The notes under the pieces were generated by a model. The model was not told the origin of the DNA. It was given only the letters and a program-made list of their open reading frames with translations, and did not search any database. From positions 1-25,401 of the forward strand of contig PAVA01000051.1 in NCBI GenBank assembly GCA_002712945.1: a stretch of DNA of 25,401 nt. The letters run 5' to 3'. The stretch is from Citromicrobium sp. (lineage in GTDB: Bacteria > Pseudomonadota > Alphaproteobacteria > Sphingomonadales > Sphingomonadaceae). A program made the translations under genes and the position numbers. This document shows positions 7,790-15,812 of the stretch, one piece after another; positions within the stretch are counted from its first letter, which is position 1; each line of letters begins with the position of its first letter.

Positions 7790-9199
7790 ATGTCAACTGC
7801 CAGCGAGATTCTGAAACAGATCAAGGAACAGGACATCGAGTGGGTCGATCTGCGTTTCACCGATCCCAAGGGGAAGTGGCAGCACCTGACGATGGTTGCA
7901 GGGATCCTCGGCGAGGATGAACTGGAAGACGGCCTGATGTTCGACGGTTCGTCGATCGCCGGATGGAAGGTCATCAACGAAAGCGACATGATCCTGCGGC
8001 CCGACCTGTCGCGGACCTATATCGATCCGTTCGCCGCCACCCCGACGATGATCGTCTTCTGCGACATCGTGGAGCCGGCGACCGGCGAATGGTACGCGCG
8101 CGACCCGCGCTCGACCGCCAAGCGCGCCGAGAACTACCTCAAGTCGACCGGCATCGGCGATACGGTGTTCGTCGGCCCCGAAGCCGAGTTCTTCATGTTC
8201 GACGATGTCCGCTTCGAGGACGGCTATGCCGGATCGGGCTTCGCGATCGACGATGTCGAACTGCCGACCAATTCGGGCAAGGAATACGAAGCGGGCAACA
8301 TGGCCCACCGTCCGCGTGCCAAGGGCGGCTACTTCCCCGTCGCGCCGGTCGACAGCGCGGTCGACATCCGCAGCGAGATGGTCTCGACCATGATCGAGAT
8401 GGGCCTCAACTGCGACAAGCATCACCATGAAGTCGCGGCCGCGCAGCACGAACTGGGCCTGACCTTCTCGACGCTGACCCAGACGGCCGACCAGATGCAG
8501 ATCTACAAGTATGTCGTGCATCAGGTCGCGCATGCCTACGGCAAGACGGCGACCTTCATGCCCAAGCCGATCAAGGAAGATAACGGATCGGGCATGCACA
8601 CCCACATGTCGATCTGGGCCGACGGCAAGCCGACCTTCGCGGGCACCGGCTATGCGGGCCTGTCCGACAACTGCCTCTACTACATCGGCGGCGTCATCAA
8701 GCACGCACGCGCGCTAAATGCCTTCACCAACCCGACCACCAACAGCTACAAGCGGCTGGTGCCGGGCTTCGAGGCGCCGGTGCTGCTCGCCTATTCGGCG
8801 CGCAACCGCTCCGCCTCCTGCCGCATCCCCTATGGTGCGGGCGAGAAGGCCAAGCGCGTGGAGTTCCGCTTCCCCGATGCGATGGCCAACCCCTACCTCG
8901 CCTATTCGGCGCTGCTGATGGCGGGCCTCGACGGGATCACCAACAAAATCCATCCGGGCGAGGCGATGGACAAGAACCTCTACGACCTGCCGCCTGCCGA
9001 GCTGGCCGACGTGCCGACCGTGTGCGGCTCGCTACGCGAAGCGCTGATCGCGCTGGAGGAGGACCACGAGTTCCTGCTGAAGGGCGACGTGTTCACCAAG
9101 GACCAGATCGACGCCTATTGCGAGCTCAAGTGGGAAGAGGTCGTACGCCTCGAAACGACGCCCGCCGCCGTCGAGTTCGACATGTACTACTCCGCGTAA
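7790..9199 (+). CDS. glnA: Glutamine synthetase type I
   Basis: A 469-aa GSI that makes glutamine from glutamate, ammonia and ATP. Conserved segments in order: FDGSSIAGW (51-59), the catalytic GPEAEFF (129-135), the [11 protein letters not shown] block (211-221), [10 protein letters not shown] (265-274), NRSASCRIP (339-347), EFRFPD (358-363), and the adenylylation site Tyr398 in NLYDLPPAE. The presence of that Tyr means GlnE-type adenylylation control, read together with the linked PII. The ribosome binding site AAAGGAG is well placed, six bases before the ATG at 7790. The pair ends in a strong terminator. Confidence 0.98.
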   Translation: MSTASEILKQIKEQDIEWVDLRFTDPKGKWQHLTMVAGILGEDELEDGLMFDGSSIAGWKVINESDMILRPDLSRTYIDPFAATPTMIVFCDIVEPATGEWYARDPRSTAKRAENYLKSTGIGDTVFVGPEAEFFMFDDVRFEDGYAGSGFAIDDVELPTNSGKEYEAGNMAHRPRAKGGYFPVAPVDSAVDIRSEMVSTMIEMGLNCDKHHHEVAAAQHELGLTFSTLTQTADQMQIYKYVVHQVAHAYGKTATFMPKPIKEDNGSGMHTHMSIWADGKPTFAGTGYAGLSDNCLYYIGGVIKHARALNAFTNPTTNSYKRLVPGFEAPVLLAYSARNRSASCRIPYGAGEKAKRVEFRFPDAMANPYLAYSALLMAGLDGITNKIHPGEAMDKNLYDLPPAELADVPTVCGSLREALIALEEDHEFLLKGDVFTKDQIDAYCELKWEEVVRLETTPAAVEFDMYYSA

Positions 9200-9220
9200 A
9201 ACGCGATCATCCGATCACGA

Positions 9221-9254
9221 AAGGGGTCGCCGGAGCAATCCGGCGGCCCTTTTT
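9221..9254 (+). terminator. Rho-independent terminator of glnBA
   Basis: An 11-bp stem, GGGTCGCCGGA (9224-9234) with TCCGGCGGCCC (9239-9249), contains a single G-U pair and closes on a GCAA tetraloop of the stable GNRA class. Five T residues follow at once (9250-9254). It lies 22 bp after the glnA stop, between glnA and the convergent membrane-protein gene. Confidence 0.92.
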
Positions 9255-9269
9255 CCTGCCGGACGCGCC

Positions 9270-9929
9270 TCAGGTGCGGCGGATCAGGCCGCGGCGCACG
9301 GTGATGGCGAAGGCTCCCAGCAGCATGAAGCCGGCGAACATCGTCAGCCAGTCGAGCGGTTGGGGGCCGGCGAGAAAGCCCAGATGAGCGAGCAACGCCC
9401 ATCCCCCGCCAACCATCACCGAAATGTAGAAGGCGGCGCTCGTCGCCTCGCGCGAGACCGCAAGCATCAGCTCGTCCGCGTAGGCGCTCTGCCGATGGGT
9501 GGTGTACCAGGCGAGAAGAAACAGAAAGATGATCGCCACCAGCGCGATCATCGCGGGGACCGGCCCGGCGGGCGCGGCCAGGGCCGCTAGGAAAAGCACC
9601 CCGGCCAGCGCGCTGGTGCCCACCGCACTCCACGCGAGCATCGGGCGCATCTCGCGGATCTCCTCTGCATCCTCCACATTCAGCAGGCGCGACCCCGCGC
9701 GGGGCGACACGAGGCCGAAGGCGACAATCCCGGCCGTGATCAGGTAGAGCAGGCCCAGCAGCGCAGCGATCTCTCGCGAGCGGTCGAGCGTTCCGAGCGC
9801 CCCGCTGTCGATCAGTTGCATCATCCCCGCAGCACCGAGTGCTCCGACCACCGCCCCGGTTCCGGTCTTGAACGCCAGCGAGCGCCAGTTGGTCCGCTCG
9901 GGCGCGTGCTGTTCTTCCAGGCTCGTCAT
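9270..9929 (-). CDS. Six-span membrane protein partnered with an XRE regulator; function unknown
   Basis: A 219-aa integral membrane protein. Hydrophobic spans lie near residues 22-42, 54-74, 99-119, 123-143, 164-184 and 191-211. A soluble loop between spans 2 and 3 (about 76-97) reads LLNVEDAEEIREMRPM, polar and acidic, and looks like the most constrained part; both ends are cytoplasmic and charged. The start overlaps the stop of the upstream regulator gene by four bases (ATGA, 9926-9929), so the two are translated together. I know the XRE plus small membrane protein pairing from sphingomonads and other bacteria, but no function for this family. It shows no catalytic or transporter motif. 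Confidence 0.85.
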   Translation of the reverse strand: MTSLEEQHAPERTNWRSLAFKTGTGAVVGALGAAGMMQLIDSGALGTLDRSREIAALLGLLYLITAGIVAFGLVSPRAGSRLLNVEDAEEIREMRPMLAWSAVGTSALAGVLFLAALAAPAGPVPAMIALVAIIFLFLLAWYTTHRQSAYADELMLAVSREATSAAFYISVMVGGGWALLAHLGFLAGPQPLDWLTMFAGFMLLGAFAITVRRGLIRRT

Positions 9930-10132
9930 TCGGTCGGGTCCCAGTCGTCGATAAACAGGTCCGGCACGGCGACGGCGAAGAGCTTCGCCATGCGCAATGC
10001 CAGCGGGAGGGAGGGATCGTACTTGTCGGTTTCTACCGCGTTGATCGTCTGCCGCGAGACACCGAGCCGCCGGGCCAGTTCCCCCTGGCTCCAGCCCGCC
10101 GCCTCTCGGTGATGTTTCAAGCGGTTCTTCAA
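9926..10132 (-). CDS. XRE-family (Cro/CI-type) helix-turn-helix regulator
   Basis: A 68-aa DNA-binding protein starting at TTG 10132, where GGAGG (10141-10145) sits eight bases upstream. The same frame also opens at TTG 10171, but the added 13 residues are not typical and there is no ribosome site. The resulting KNRLKHHREAAGWSQGELARRLGVSRQTINAVETDKYDPSLPLALRMAKLF is a full HTH_3 domain, with recognition helix around SRQTINAVE (26-34). These very short regulators usually repress their own promoter. It is coupled to the membrane protein by an ATGA overlap. Three tandem 17-bp units that overlap the predicted promoter are the likely binding sites. Confidence 0.92.
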   Translation of the reverse strand: MKNRLKHHREAAGWSQGELARRLGVSRQTINAVETDKYDPSLPLALRMAKLFAVAVPDLFIDDWDPTE

Positions 10133-10166
10133 AGGCCCTTCCTCCGGCCAGACGGCACCGCCGCCT

Positions 10167-10217
10167 GACAAGAGGTCTTTACAGACAAGAACTCTGGTCA
10201 GTCAAGAGGTCTTGTCC
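10167..10217 (-). promoter_or_regulatory. Promoter with three tandem 17-bp operator-like units
   Basis: Three contiguous 17-bp units fill 10167-10217 exactly: GACAAGAGGTCTTTACA, GACAAGAACTCTGGTCA and GTCAAGAGGTCTTGTCC (plus-strand reading). Each carries a partial inverted repeat of the form CAAGA-NN-TCTTG, perfect in the third unit and degraded in the others. On the minus strand they embed TTGACT (10200-10205, a good -35) and TGTAAA (10178-10183, weak -10; spacer 16) or TAAAGA (10176-10181; spacer 18). The placement predicts autoregulation of the XRE/membrane-protein operon. The 17-bp phasing puts sites slightly over 1.5 helical turns apart. Confidence 0.75.
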
Positions 10218-10226
10218 CCTGCCGTG

Positions 10227-11489
10227 TCAGGTAGCGCCCGCCGTGCCGTTGAGGAACTTGTGGACCGGCCGAAAGCCCATCGGCCCGCGCCGCACGCGCG
10301 CCTCGGCGGCGTCGAGTGCCTTGGGGTAGATCGTGTTGAACAGGTGGTGGAAGGTGGCGTCCCAGCTATATTCGCGCTCCACCAGCGCGCGCGCCTCGCG
10401 GCCCATCGCGGGTGCCTTGTCCGGCCAGATGTCGAGCACCGCCTGCGCCATCGCCTGCGTATCGCCGACCGGCACCAGCACGCCGTTCTCGGGCGAAACG
10501 CGGCTCGGCATCGCGCCGCTGTCGACGCCGATTACCGGCAGCCCGCAGGCCTGCGCCTCGATGATCGAGATGCCGAAGGTCTCGCTCGGCATGGCGGAGA
10601 CGTAAATATCGGATGAGGCAAGCGCGCGCGCCATGCCCGCCCGGTCGGTCATGAAACCGGGGAAGGCAACATCGAGACCCTCGGCTGCCACCTTCAGCTC
10701 TTCGGTCAGCTTGCCATCGCCCAGCATCACGAGCGCCGCATCGAGCTCGCGCGGCAGCTTGCGGAACATTTCGATCAGCTGGTCGGCGCCCTTTTCGTAG
10801 TCGATCCGCCCCGCGTAGATCAGCAGCGGCCCCTTGGTGTGGCCGAGGCCCATTTCGGCCCGGAACCCGGCATCCGCCTTGCCGGGATGAAAGATCTCCG
10901 CATGCACGCCAAGCTTGAGCCTGTCCGGTTCATGCACCTTCATCCGCTTGAGGGTCGGGATGGAATCCTCACCCAGCACGTAAACCCGGTCGAATTCGCG
11001 ATAGGTGATCTCGCCGTAGCAGCAGCTCTGCCAGCGCCAGAAGCGCCCCAACTGGTGCCCGAACAGCTTGCTCGCCACACGATAGACCTGCGCTTCGGGA
11101 AAATCGGTGCGGTAGCCCGCGACCAGCGCCGTGGCGGGGTTGCGACGGCGATGGTTGATCGCGGTCCACGGCAGAACCCAGGGACACAGCGATTCGATGA
11201 TGTCGGGCTGATAGCGCTCCAGCACCTCGCGCACCGGGCCGGTCTTGGTGATGAAGCGGTAGTTCGGGCTGTTCTCGATCCCGCCTGCCGCGATCTCGCA
11301 CCAGATCAGGCGCCCGTCCTCGACCACCTTGGTCTCCGGGCCGGGCACGATCTGGAGCAGCCTGTGGCCGGTCTCCTCCTGAACGTAGCGGCGCTTTTCC
11401 TTCAGATACGTGCTGATCCCGCCGCCGCCGCGCGGAGAGTAACTCTGGGTCAGGTCGCAGATCAGCAACTGGTCAGTCGTCGAAGCCAT
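10227..11489 (-). CDS. Glycosyltransferase family 4 (GT-B fold)
   Basis: A 420-aa GT4-type retaining glycosyltransferase from the ATG at 11489 (an in-frame ATG at 11510 would add seven residues). The N-terminal domain begins ICDLTQSYSPRGGGGISTYL, where the glycine-rich loop (21-24) contacts the acceptor or donor. The C-terminal domain carries YAGRIDYEKGADQLI (225-239) and the EX7E pair Glu303/Glu311 in ETFGISIIEAQACGLPVIG, which binds the nucleotide sugar. No membrane span or signal peptide is present, so it probably acts on the cytoplasmic face. Donor and acceptor cannot be named; lipid glycosylation or polysaccharide synthesis are possibilities. It follows tamB on the same strand but has its own TATAAT. 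Confidence 0.9.
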   Translation of the reverse strand: MASTTDQLLICDLTQSYSPRGGGGISTYLKEKRRYVQEETGHRLLQIVPGPETKVVEDGRLIWCEIAAGGIENSPNYRFITKTGPVREVLERYQPDIIESLCPWVLPWTAINHRRRNPATALVAGYRTDFPEAQVYRVASKLFGHQLGRFWRWQSCCYGEITYREFDRVYVLGEDSIPTLKRMKVHEPDRLKLGVHAEIFHPGKADAGFRAEMGLGHTKGPLLIYAGRIDYEKGADQLIEMFRKLPRELDAALVMLGDGKLTEELKVAAEGLDVAFPGFMTDRAGMARALASSDIYVSAMPSETFGISIIEAQACGLPVIGVDSGAMPSRVSPENGVLVPVGDTQAMAQAVLDIWPDKAPAMGREARALVEREYSWDATFHHLFNTIYPKALDAAEARVRRGPMGFRPVHKFLNGTAGAT

Positions 11490-11514
11490 GGTCCCGCCAA
11501 AAACCGTCATTCAA

Positions 11515-11544
11515 ATTATAGCCGTGGCAAATGGTGCCTGTCCC
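11515..11544 (-). promoter_or_regulatory. Predicted promoter of the glycosyltransferase gene
   Basis: A perfect TATAAT on the minus strand (11515-11520) is preceded after 18 bp by GGGACA (11539-11544), which matches four of six -35 positions. Transcription would start near 11508. That makes an ATG at 11510 almost leaderless and leaves about 19 nt of leader before the ATG at 11489, the start used here. Confidence 0.5.
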
Positions 11545-11605
11545 GCGCCACGTCCACCAATATGGCGCGATCCCCCATCCGCGAGAGGAAGAATGTTGCC
11601 CCTGC

Positions 11606-11621
11606 GCAACGCTGGCGTTGC
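11606..11621 (-). other. Inverted repeat after tamB
   Basis: GCAACGC-TG-GCGTTGC forms a perfect 7-bp inverted repeat ten bases after the tamB stop (minus-strand reading). No T run follows, so it is not a classic intrinsic terminator. It may stabilise the 3' end of the bpt-tamA-tamB message or help slow transcription. Confidence 0.45.
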
Positions 11622-11630
11622 CGTGCTGCC

Positions 11631-14600
11631 TCAATAATCGCGGCTTGCCTCGATCGAGACGCTGTTGCGCCCGATGGTCGACACCGTCGCCAGCAGCGAA
11701 AGCCAGCTGGTGATGCGGAACTCGGCATCGGTCGCGCTGTAGCCCTGCCCGTCGGTAATCAGCTCGACGTAGAAGCGGCGGCCGATATTCTTGCCCAGCG
11801 CAATCGCGGTCCCCCGCTGAAGAAGGGGATCGGCAGAGACGATACGCAGCCGGTCGAGCCCGATCGCACTGCGCAACTGGTTGATCGGGTCGAGCCCGCC
11901 GCCCCCGCGCAGCGAGGCGACCGCCGCGCCCAGTTGCAGTGCATCCGTGGCGGACAGGCTGGTGATCGAGCCCCCGAACAGCAGCCGTGCCAGGATTTCC
12001 TCGTCGGGCAGCGCCGGGACGGAGCTGAAGTTGATCTCCGGCTGCATGGCATTGCCGGTGATGTTGACGGTCACCTCGATTCCGTTGCTGTCGGTCTCCG
12101 CCTCGATGTCGAGGCGCGGATCGATGGGCACGGTCTGGTCGAATTCGATCCGCCCGCGGGTTACCTCGAAGCGGGCACCGGCGAAGGTGTAGTCGCCGCG
12201 GATGAGGTTCGCATCGCCCCCGATCCGCATGTCGTCGGTCGTCCCGCGGACCCGCACATCGGCACGCCATTCGCTGTCCAGCCCGAGCCCGTCGACATCG
12301 ACCCGGCTCGGCGCGCGGGCATCGATCATGAACCGCCACGGGGCACCCGGCGCGACCGGCTGATAGCGATCGCGCGGCAGATTGACCTCTTCGGTCGGGA
12401 TATTGGGAATCTCGGTCGTCTCGGCGCCGACGCCCAGCCGCCAGCTTGCCCGCTCTACCAGCAGCCGCCCGGCGATCGTGCCGCCCGAACCGTTGGAGAC
12501 GATCCGTAGCGGCCCGGTGACCGTAGCGTTGAGGCCCCGCGCGTCGACCAGTTGCGCATTGCGCGCTGCGACGCGCAGATCGATCTCCGGCCCGCGCCCC
12601 GCGCCGAGATTGGCGAGATCGACCACCCCGCTCCCATTGACCGCACCGCCATTGGGGGCGGTGCCGCGGAAGCTGTTGATCCTGAGGCGCGATCCGGCGA
12701 AGTCGCCGCGCAGGCTCGCGTTGCGGACATCGGTGCCCGACAGGGCGCTCTGAACCCGCAGATCGTCGCTCGAAAGCGAGCCACGCACATGCGGATCGAA
12801 GAGCGAACCGCGCACGTCGGCAGCGATGGCCACCGGGCCGGACAAGTCGAACAGGTCGATCGCCGCGAGCCGCCAGAGCGACTGCGCCGGTCCACGATAG
12901 CGAAGCTGCGCGAACAGGTCTCCGGCCTGCAGCCGCTCGATCAGGCTGCCATTGCTCGGCAGGTTGGAGACGAGCGCTTGCACGCGTCCGCCCTGCGTCC
13001 CGTTGTCGGCCAGGATCGCGCGGGCCTGCAGGCTGTCGGCGTCGAGCCGTGCGACCAGCGAAAGGTCGACCGGGCGCGACGCGAGGATCACGCCCGAGCG
13101 CGTGAAGCGGTCGACCCGCACGCGAGCTTCGCCGGTCGGAGTGGCACCCGGCGCGTTGACATAGGAAATGCTCCCGGAGAGCGTTCCGCCGAGCCCTGCA
13201 TCCCCGAGCACAATGTCGCCCAGTGAAAGCGGAATTTCGCGCACGTCGAGATCGACCCGGGTCGTGTCTCCGCCCAGTTGCCCCTCGGCTATCAGGTAGC
13301 CGTCACCATAGCTGATCTGCGAGCGCTGAAGGCTCCACCCGCCGTTGATGCTCGTGAGCACCGCCCGACGCGGCATCGAGAGTTCGCGTCCGGCAAGGTT
13401 GCCGCGCGCTGCGATGGCGATGCGCTCGGGCGCGATGTCGGCGGCCAGCTGGAGTGCGAAGCCCCGGCCCCTGCGCCCGGCGATGGCGGCATTTACCTCG
13501 CCGCGGCCGTTCACAAGCTCGGCATCGGCGGTCATTCGTCCGATAAACAGCGAGCCATAGCGGATGCCCTGCGCGTCGGCCTCGCCCCGGATGGTGGTGT
13601 TCCCGCCCGCAATCAGGCCGCTTGCGTCGATATCGGCGATCGCGATCTGCAACCCGGTCGCGCCGGCAAAGCTTGCATCGCGCGCCGCCACATTGATGTC
13701 GAAGGCCTGACCGCCATTTCTCGGGGCGAGCGCGATCGTTCCGTCCAGCCCTCCGCCCGAGAGCGCCAGTTCGCCGCTCGCCGCGCCATCGCCGAGGGTG
13801 ATATCCCCGGTCAGCTCGGTGTCGGAGACGGTCAGGGTCTCCACGGCGATACGTGTCGGCCCCCCGGCGGGCGAGAACAGGCCGAGCGTGCCATCGAACC
13901 GGCCGAGCAGCGAATCGCCTTCGGTCTCTATCCGGAAACCCTCGTCGATCGGGCTGAGCGCCACGCGCACATCGCGCAGGCCCGCTGCGGGCAGCGGGCT
14001 GGCAAAGACCAGCACGGCCTCGGGTCCGGCATCGGTCAGGGCGGCCTCGACCGTGAAGGGGCCGAAATCGGCCTGTCGCCCACGCCCGGCGACCCTGGTG
14101 GTGCCCGGTGCGACCTGCCCGTCGATCACGAGGTTCAGCTTGCGCGAATCCAGCCGGACCTGCCGGAAGTCGATCGGTGCGTTCTGGGCGAGCGAAACTC
14201 CGCCCGAAAAATCGATCTGAGGCCCGGCGAGATTGGCCAGCGTATCGTTGGTGACGCGCGGGATCTGGCCCCGCACATCGGCGGCGAGGCGCCAGGCCCC
14301 GTCATAGACGAAATCGATGTTGCCGCCCGCATTGACCCGCCCGACCTGCTCGAACATCAGACCGTTGACCGCAGCAGGCCCGCTGAGTTCCCAGCGGTTC
14401 TGCGCCAGGTCGCCACGTAGCGAGAGCTGCGCGCTGGCATCGGGAAAATTGATCCGGAGCGCTTCGGACAGCAGTTCGCGCCCGGTAAAGACCAGCTGCC
14501 CTTCGGCAGTGCCGTCTATCAGGCGCGGGTCGGCCAGTTCGTTACCGGTCTCGATCCGCGCAATATCGGCATCGATCGGAATGACCCACCGGCTGCCGTC

Positions 14601-15812
14601 ATAGGTTGCAGTGCCTTGCTGCGCGATGCCGGTGACGGTCGTCGTGCCGGCGGAAAACCGATCCGCGACGAGGCGGAAGGGGATCGAGAGATCGCGGAAA
14701 GACCCGTCGATCGTGCCGCTCGCCTCGGCGCCCTCGAAGCGCAGGTTCTCGCCAAAGAGTTCGGGATCGCGAAGGGCGGTGACGAATTCGACGCCCTCGG
14801 CGCGGTTGTCGGCGAGGTCGGCCGCGCCCTCGGCCACGAGGCTCACCCCTTGGCCGAGCAGTTCGAGCCGCCCGTCGATCACCCGGTCGGCAAAGGTGCC
14901 CGATGCTTCGATTCGGGTGTCCGCACCGAGCGCGCGTTGCGGGATTCCGGTCAGGAAAGGCGAGGTGTTGGCGCGCCCCACGATCCCGTAGGTGCCTTCT
15001 TCCGCGCTGAGGCGAAAGCGCGCCAAGGCCTCGCCATTGCGGTTGACCAGCAGGTCGCCCGCCCATTCGCTCCATGTCCCGTCGCCGTCGATCCGGACAA
15101 CATAGTCGCCATCGAGGCTGGCAAGGCTGGTGATGACCCCGCCGTCCGGCGCATCGATGCGCACGTCGGCGTCGAAGATATCGCCATCGGGCTCCGCGGT
15201 CAGGTCGACCACCAGCCGGTCGCCTTCGCCGAACCGCCCGTTGGCTTTCACCATCGCCTTGCCCTCGCGGATATCCGCACTGCCGACGAGGTTCACGCGG
15301 CGGCGCTCGTCACCCGCCAGGCCGGGCGCCAGCGTCCAGTCGACCAGTTCGAGCTTGTCGATCGCGATGTCGAAGCCGGGCAGCACCGGCGCATCGGGAT
15401 CGCCGGGGTTGAGTTCGGGCAAGCGGCGCAGCTCGCCCCGCTCGGCCCTGAGCGATTCGATATCGAGGCCGCTGGTCAACCAGGCGAACGGGTGCCAGTC
15501 GAGCTCGGTGCGAGGGATTGTGAGGAACACGCCCTGCGGGTCCGAAAGCGCGAGATCGTGGATCACCAGCTCGTCGTAAATATTCCCTTCGATCCGCCCG
15601 ATCGCGATGCGCAGGCCCGTCTCCGGCTCGATGTTCGCGACCTGCTCGACGATCCAGCGCTTGCCGATCGGCGAATTGAGACCGACCAGAAAGCCCGCCA
15701 CCAGCAACGCCAGAACCGCGAGAATGCCGAGCGCCCATCTGGTGACACGCCCGGACACGCTCTTGCGGCGCGGTGGCCGCTCGGTCTCTTCGATCGGGGT
15801 CTCGTCCGCCAT
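11631..15812 (-). CDS. tamB: Translocation and assembly module subunit TamB
   Basis: A 1393-aa AsmA-like giant. A positively charged N terminus (RKSVSGRVTR) is followed by one membrane anchor (about 25-45), a periplasmic body of repeating amphipathic beta segments, and the TamB C-terminal domain (DUF490, roughly 1050-1393) ending ...SIEASRDY. Blocks such as DEEILARLLFGGSITSLSATDALQLGAAVASLRGG and GQGYSATDAEFRITSW near the end are typical of the family. TamB bridges the inner membrane to the outer-membrane TamA and helps insert outer-membrane proteins; related AsmA-like proteins move phospholipids. Its ATG shares one base with the tamA stop (15812), so both are made from one message. The length is within the family's range. 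Confidence 0.95.
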   Translation of the reverse strand: MADETPIEETERPPRRKSVSGRVTRWALGILAVLALLVAGFLVGLNSPIGKRWIVEQVANIEPETGLRIAIGRIEGNIYDELVIHDLALSDPQGVFLTIPRTELDWHPFAWLTSGLDIESLRAERGELRRLPELNPGDPDAPVLPGFDIAIDKLELVDWTLAPGLAGDERRRVNLVGSADIREGKAMVKANGRFGEGDRLVVDLTAEPDGDIFDADVRIDAPDGGVITSLASLDGDYVVRIDGDGTWSEWAGDLLVNRNGEALARFRLSAEEGTYGIVGRANTSPFLTGIPQRALGADTRIEASGTFADRVIDGRLELLGQGVSLVAEGAADLADNRAEGVEFVTALRDPELFGENLRFEGAEASGTIDGSFRDLSIPFRLVADRFSAGTTTVTGIAQQGTATYDGSRWVIPIDADIARIETGNELADPRLIDGTAEGQLVFTGRELLSEALRINFPDASAQLSLRGDLAQNRWELSGPAAVNGLMFEQVGRVNAGGNIDFVYDGAWRLAADVRGQIPRVTNDTLANLAGPQIDFSGGVSLAQNAPIDFRQVRLDSRKLNLVIDGQVAPGTTRVAGRGRQADFGPFTVEAALTDAGPEAVLVFASPLPAAGLRDVRVALSPIDEGFRIETEGDSLLGRFDGTLGLFSPAGGPTRIAVETLTVSDTELTGDITLGDGAASGELALSGGGLDGTIALAPRNGGQAFDINVAARDASFAGATGLQIAIADIDASGLIAGGNTTIRGEADAQGIRYGSLFIGRMTADAELVNGRGEVNAAIAGRRGRGFALQLAADIAPERIAIAARGNLAGRELSMPRRAVLTSINGGWSLQRSQISYGDGYLIAEGQLGGDTTRVDLDVREIPLSLGDIVLGDAGLGGTLSGSISYVNAPGATPTGEARVRVDRFTRSGVILASRPVDLSLVARLDADSLQARAILADNGTQGGRVQALVSNLPSNGSLIERLQAGDLFAQLRYRGPAQSLWRLAAIDLFDLSGPVAIAADVRGSLFDPHVRGSLSSDDLRVQSALSGTDVRNASLRGDFAGSRLRINSFRGTAPNGGAVNGSGVVDLANLGAGRGPEIDLRVAARNAQLVDARGLNATVTGPLRIVSNGSGGTIAGRLLVERASWRLGVGAETTEIPNIPTEEVNLPRDRYQPVAPGAPWRFMIDARAPSRVDVDGLGLDSEWRADVRVRGTTDDMRIGGDANLIRGDYTFAGARFEVTRGRIEFDQTVPIDPRLDIEAETDSNGIEVTVNITGNAMQPEINFSSVPALPDEEILARLLFGGSITSLSATDALQLGAAVASLRGGGGLDPINQLRSAIGLDRLRIVSADPLLQRGTAIALGKNIGRRFYVELITDGQGYSATDAEFRITSWLSLLATVSTIGRNSVSIEASRDY

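Noticed and set aside
10839..12509. A 556-codon plus-strand open frame opposite the glycosyltransferase and tamB
   Set aside because: Crosses the gap between two well-supported minus-strand genes and shows no family features.
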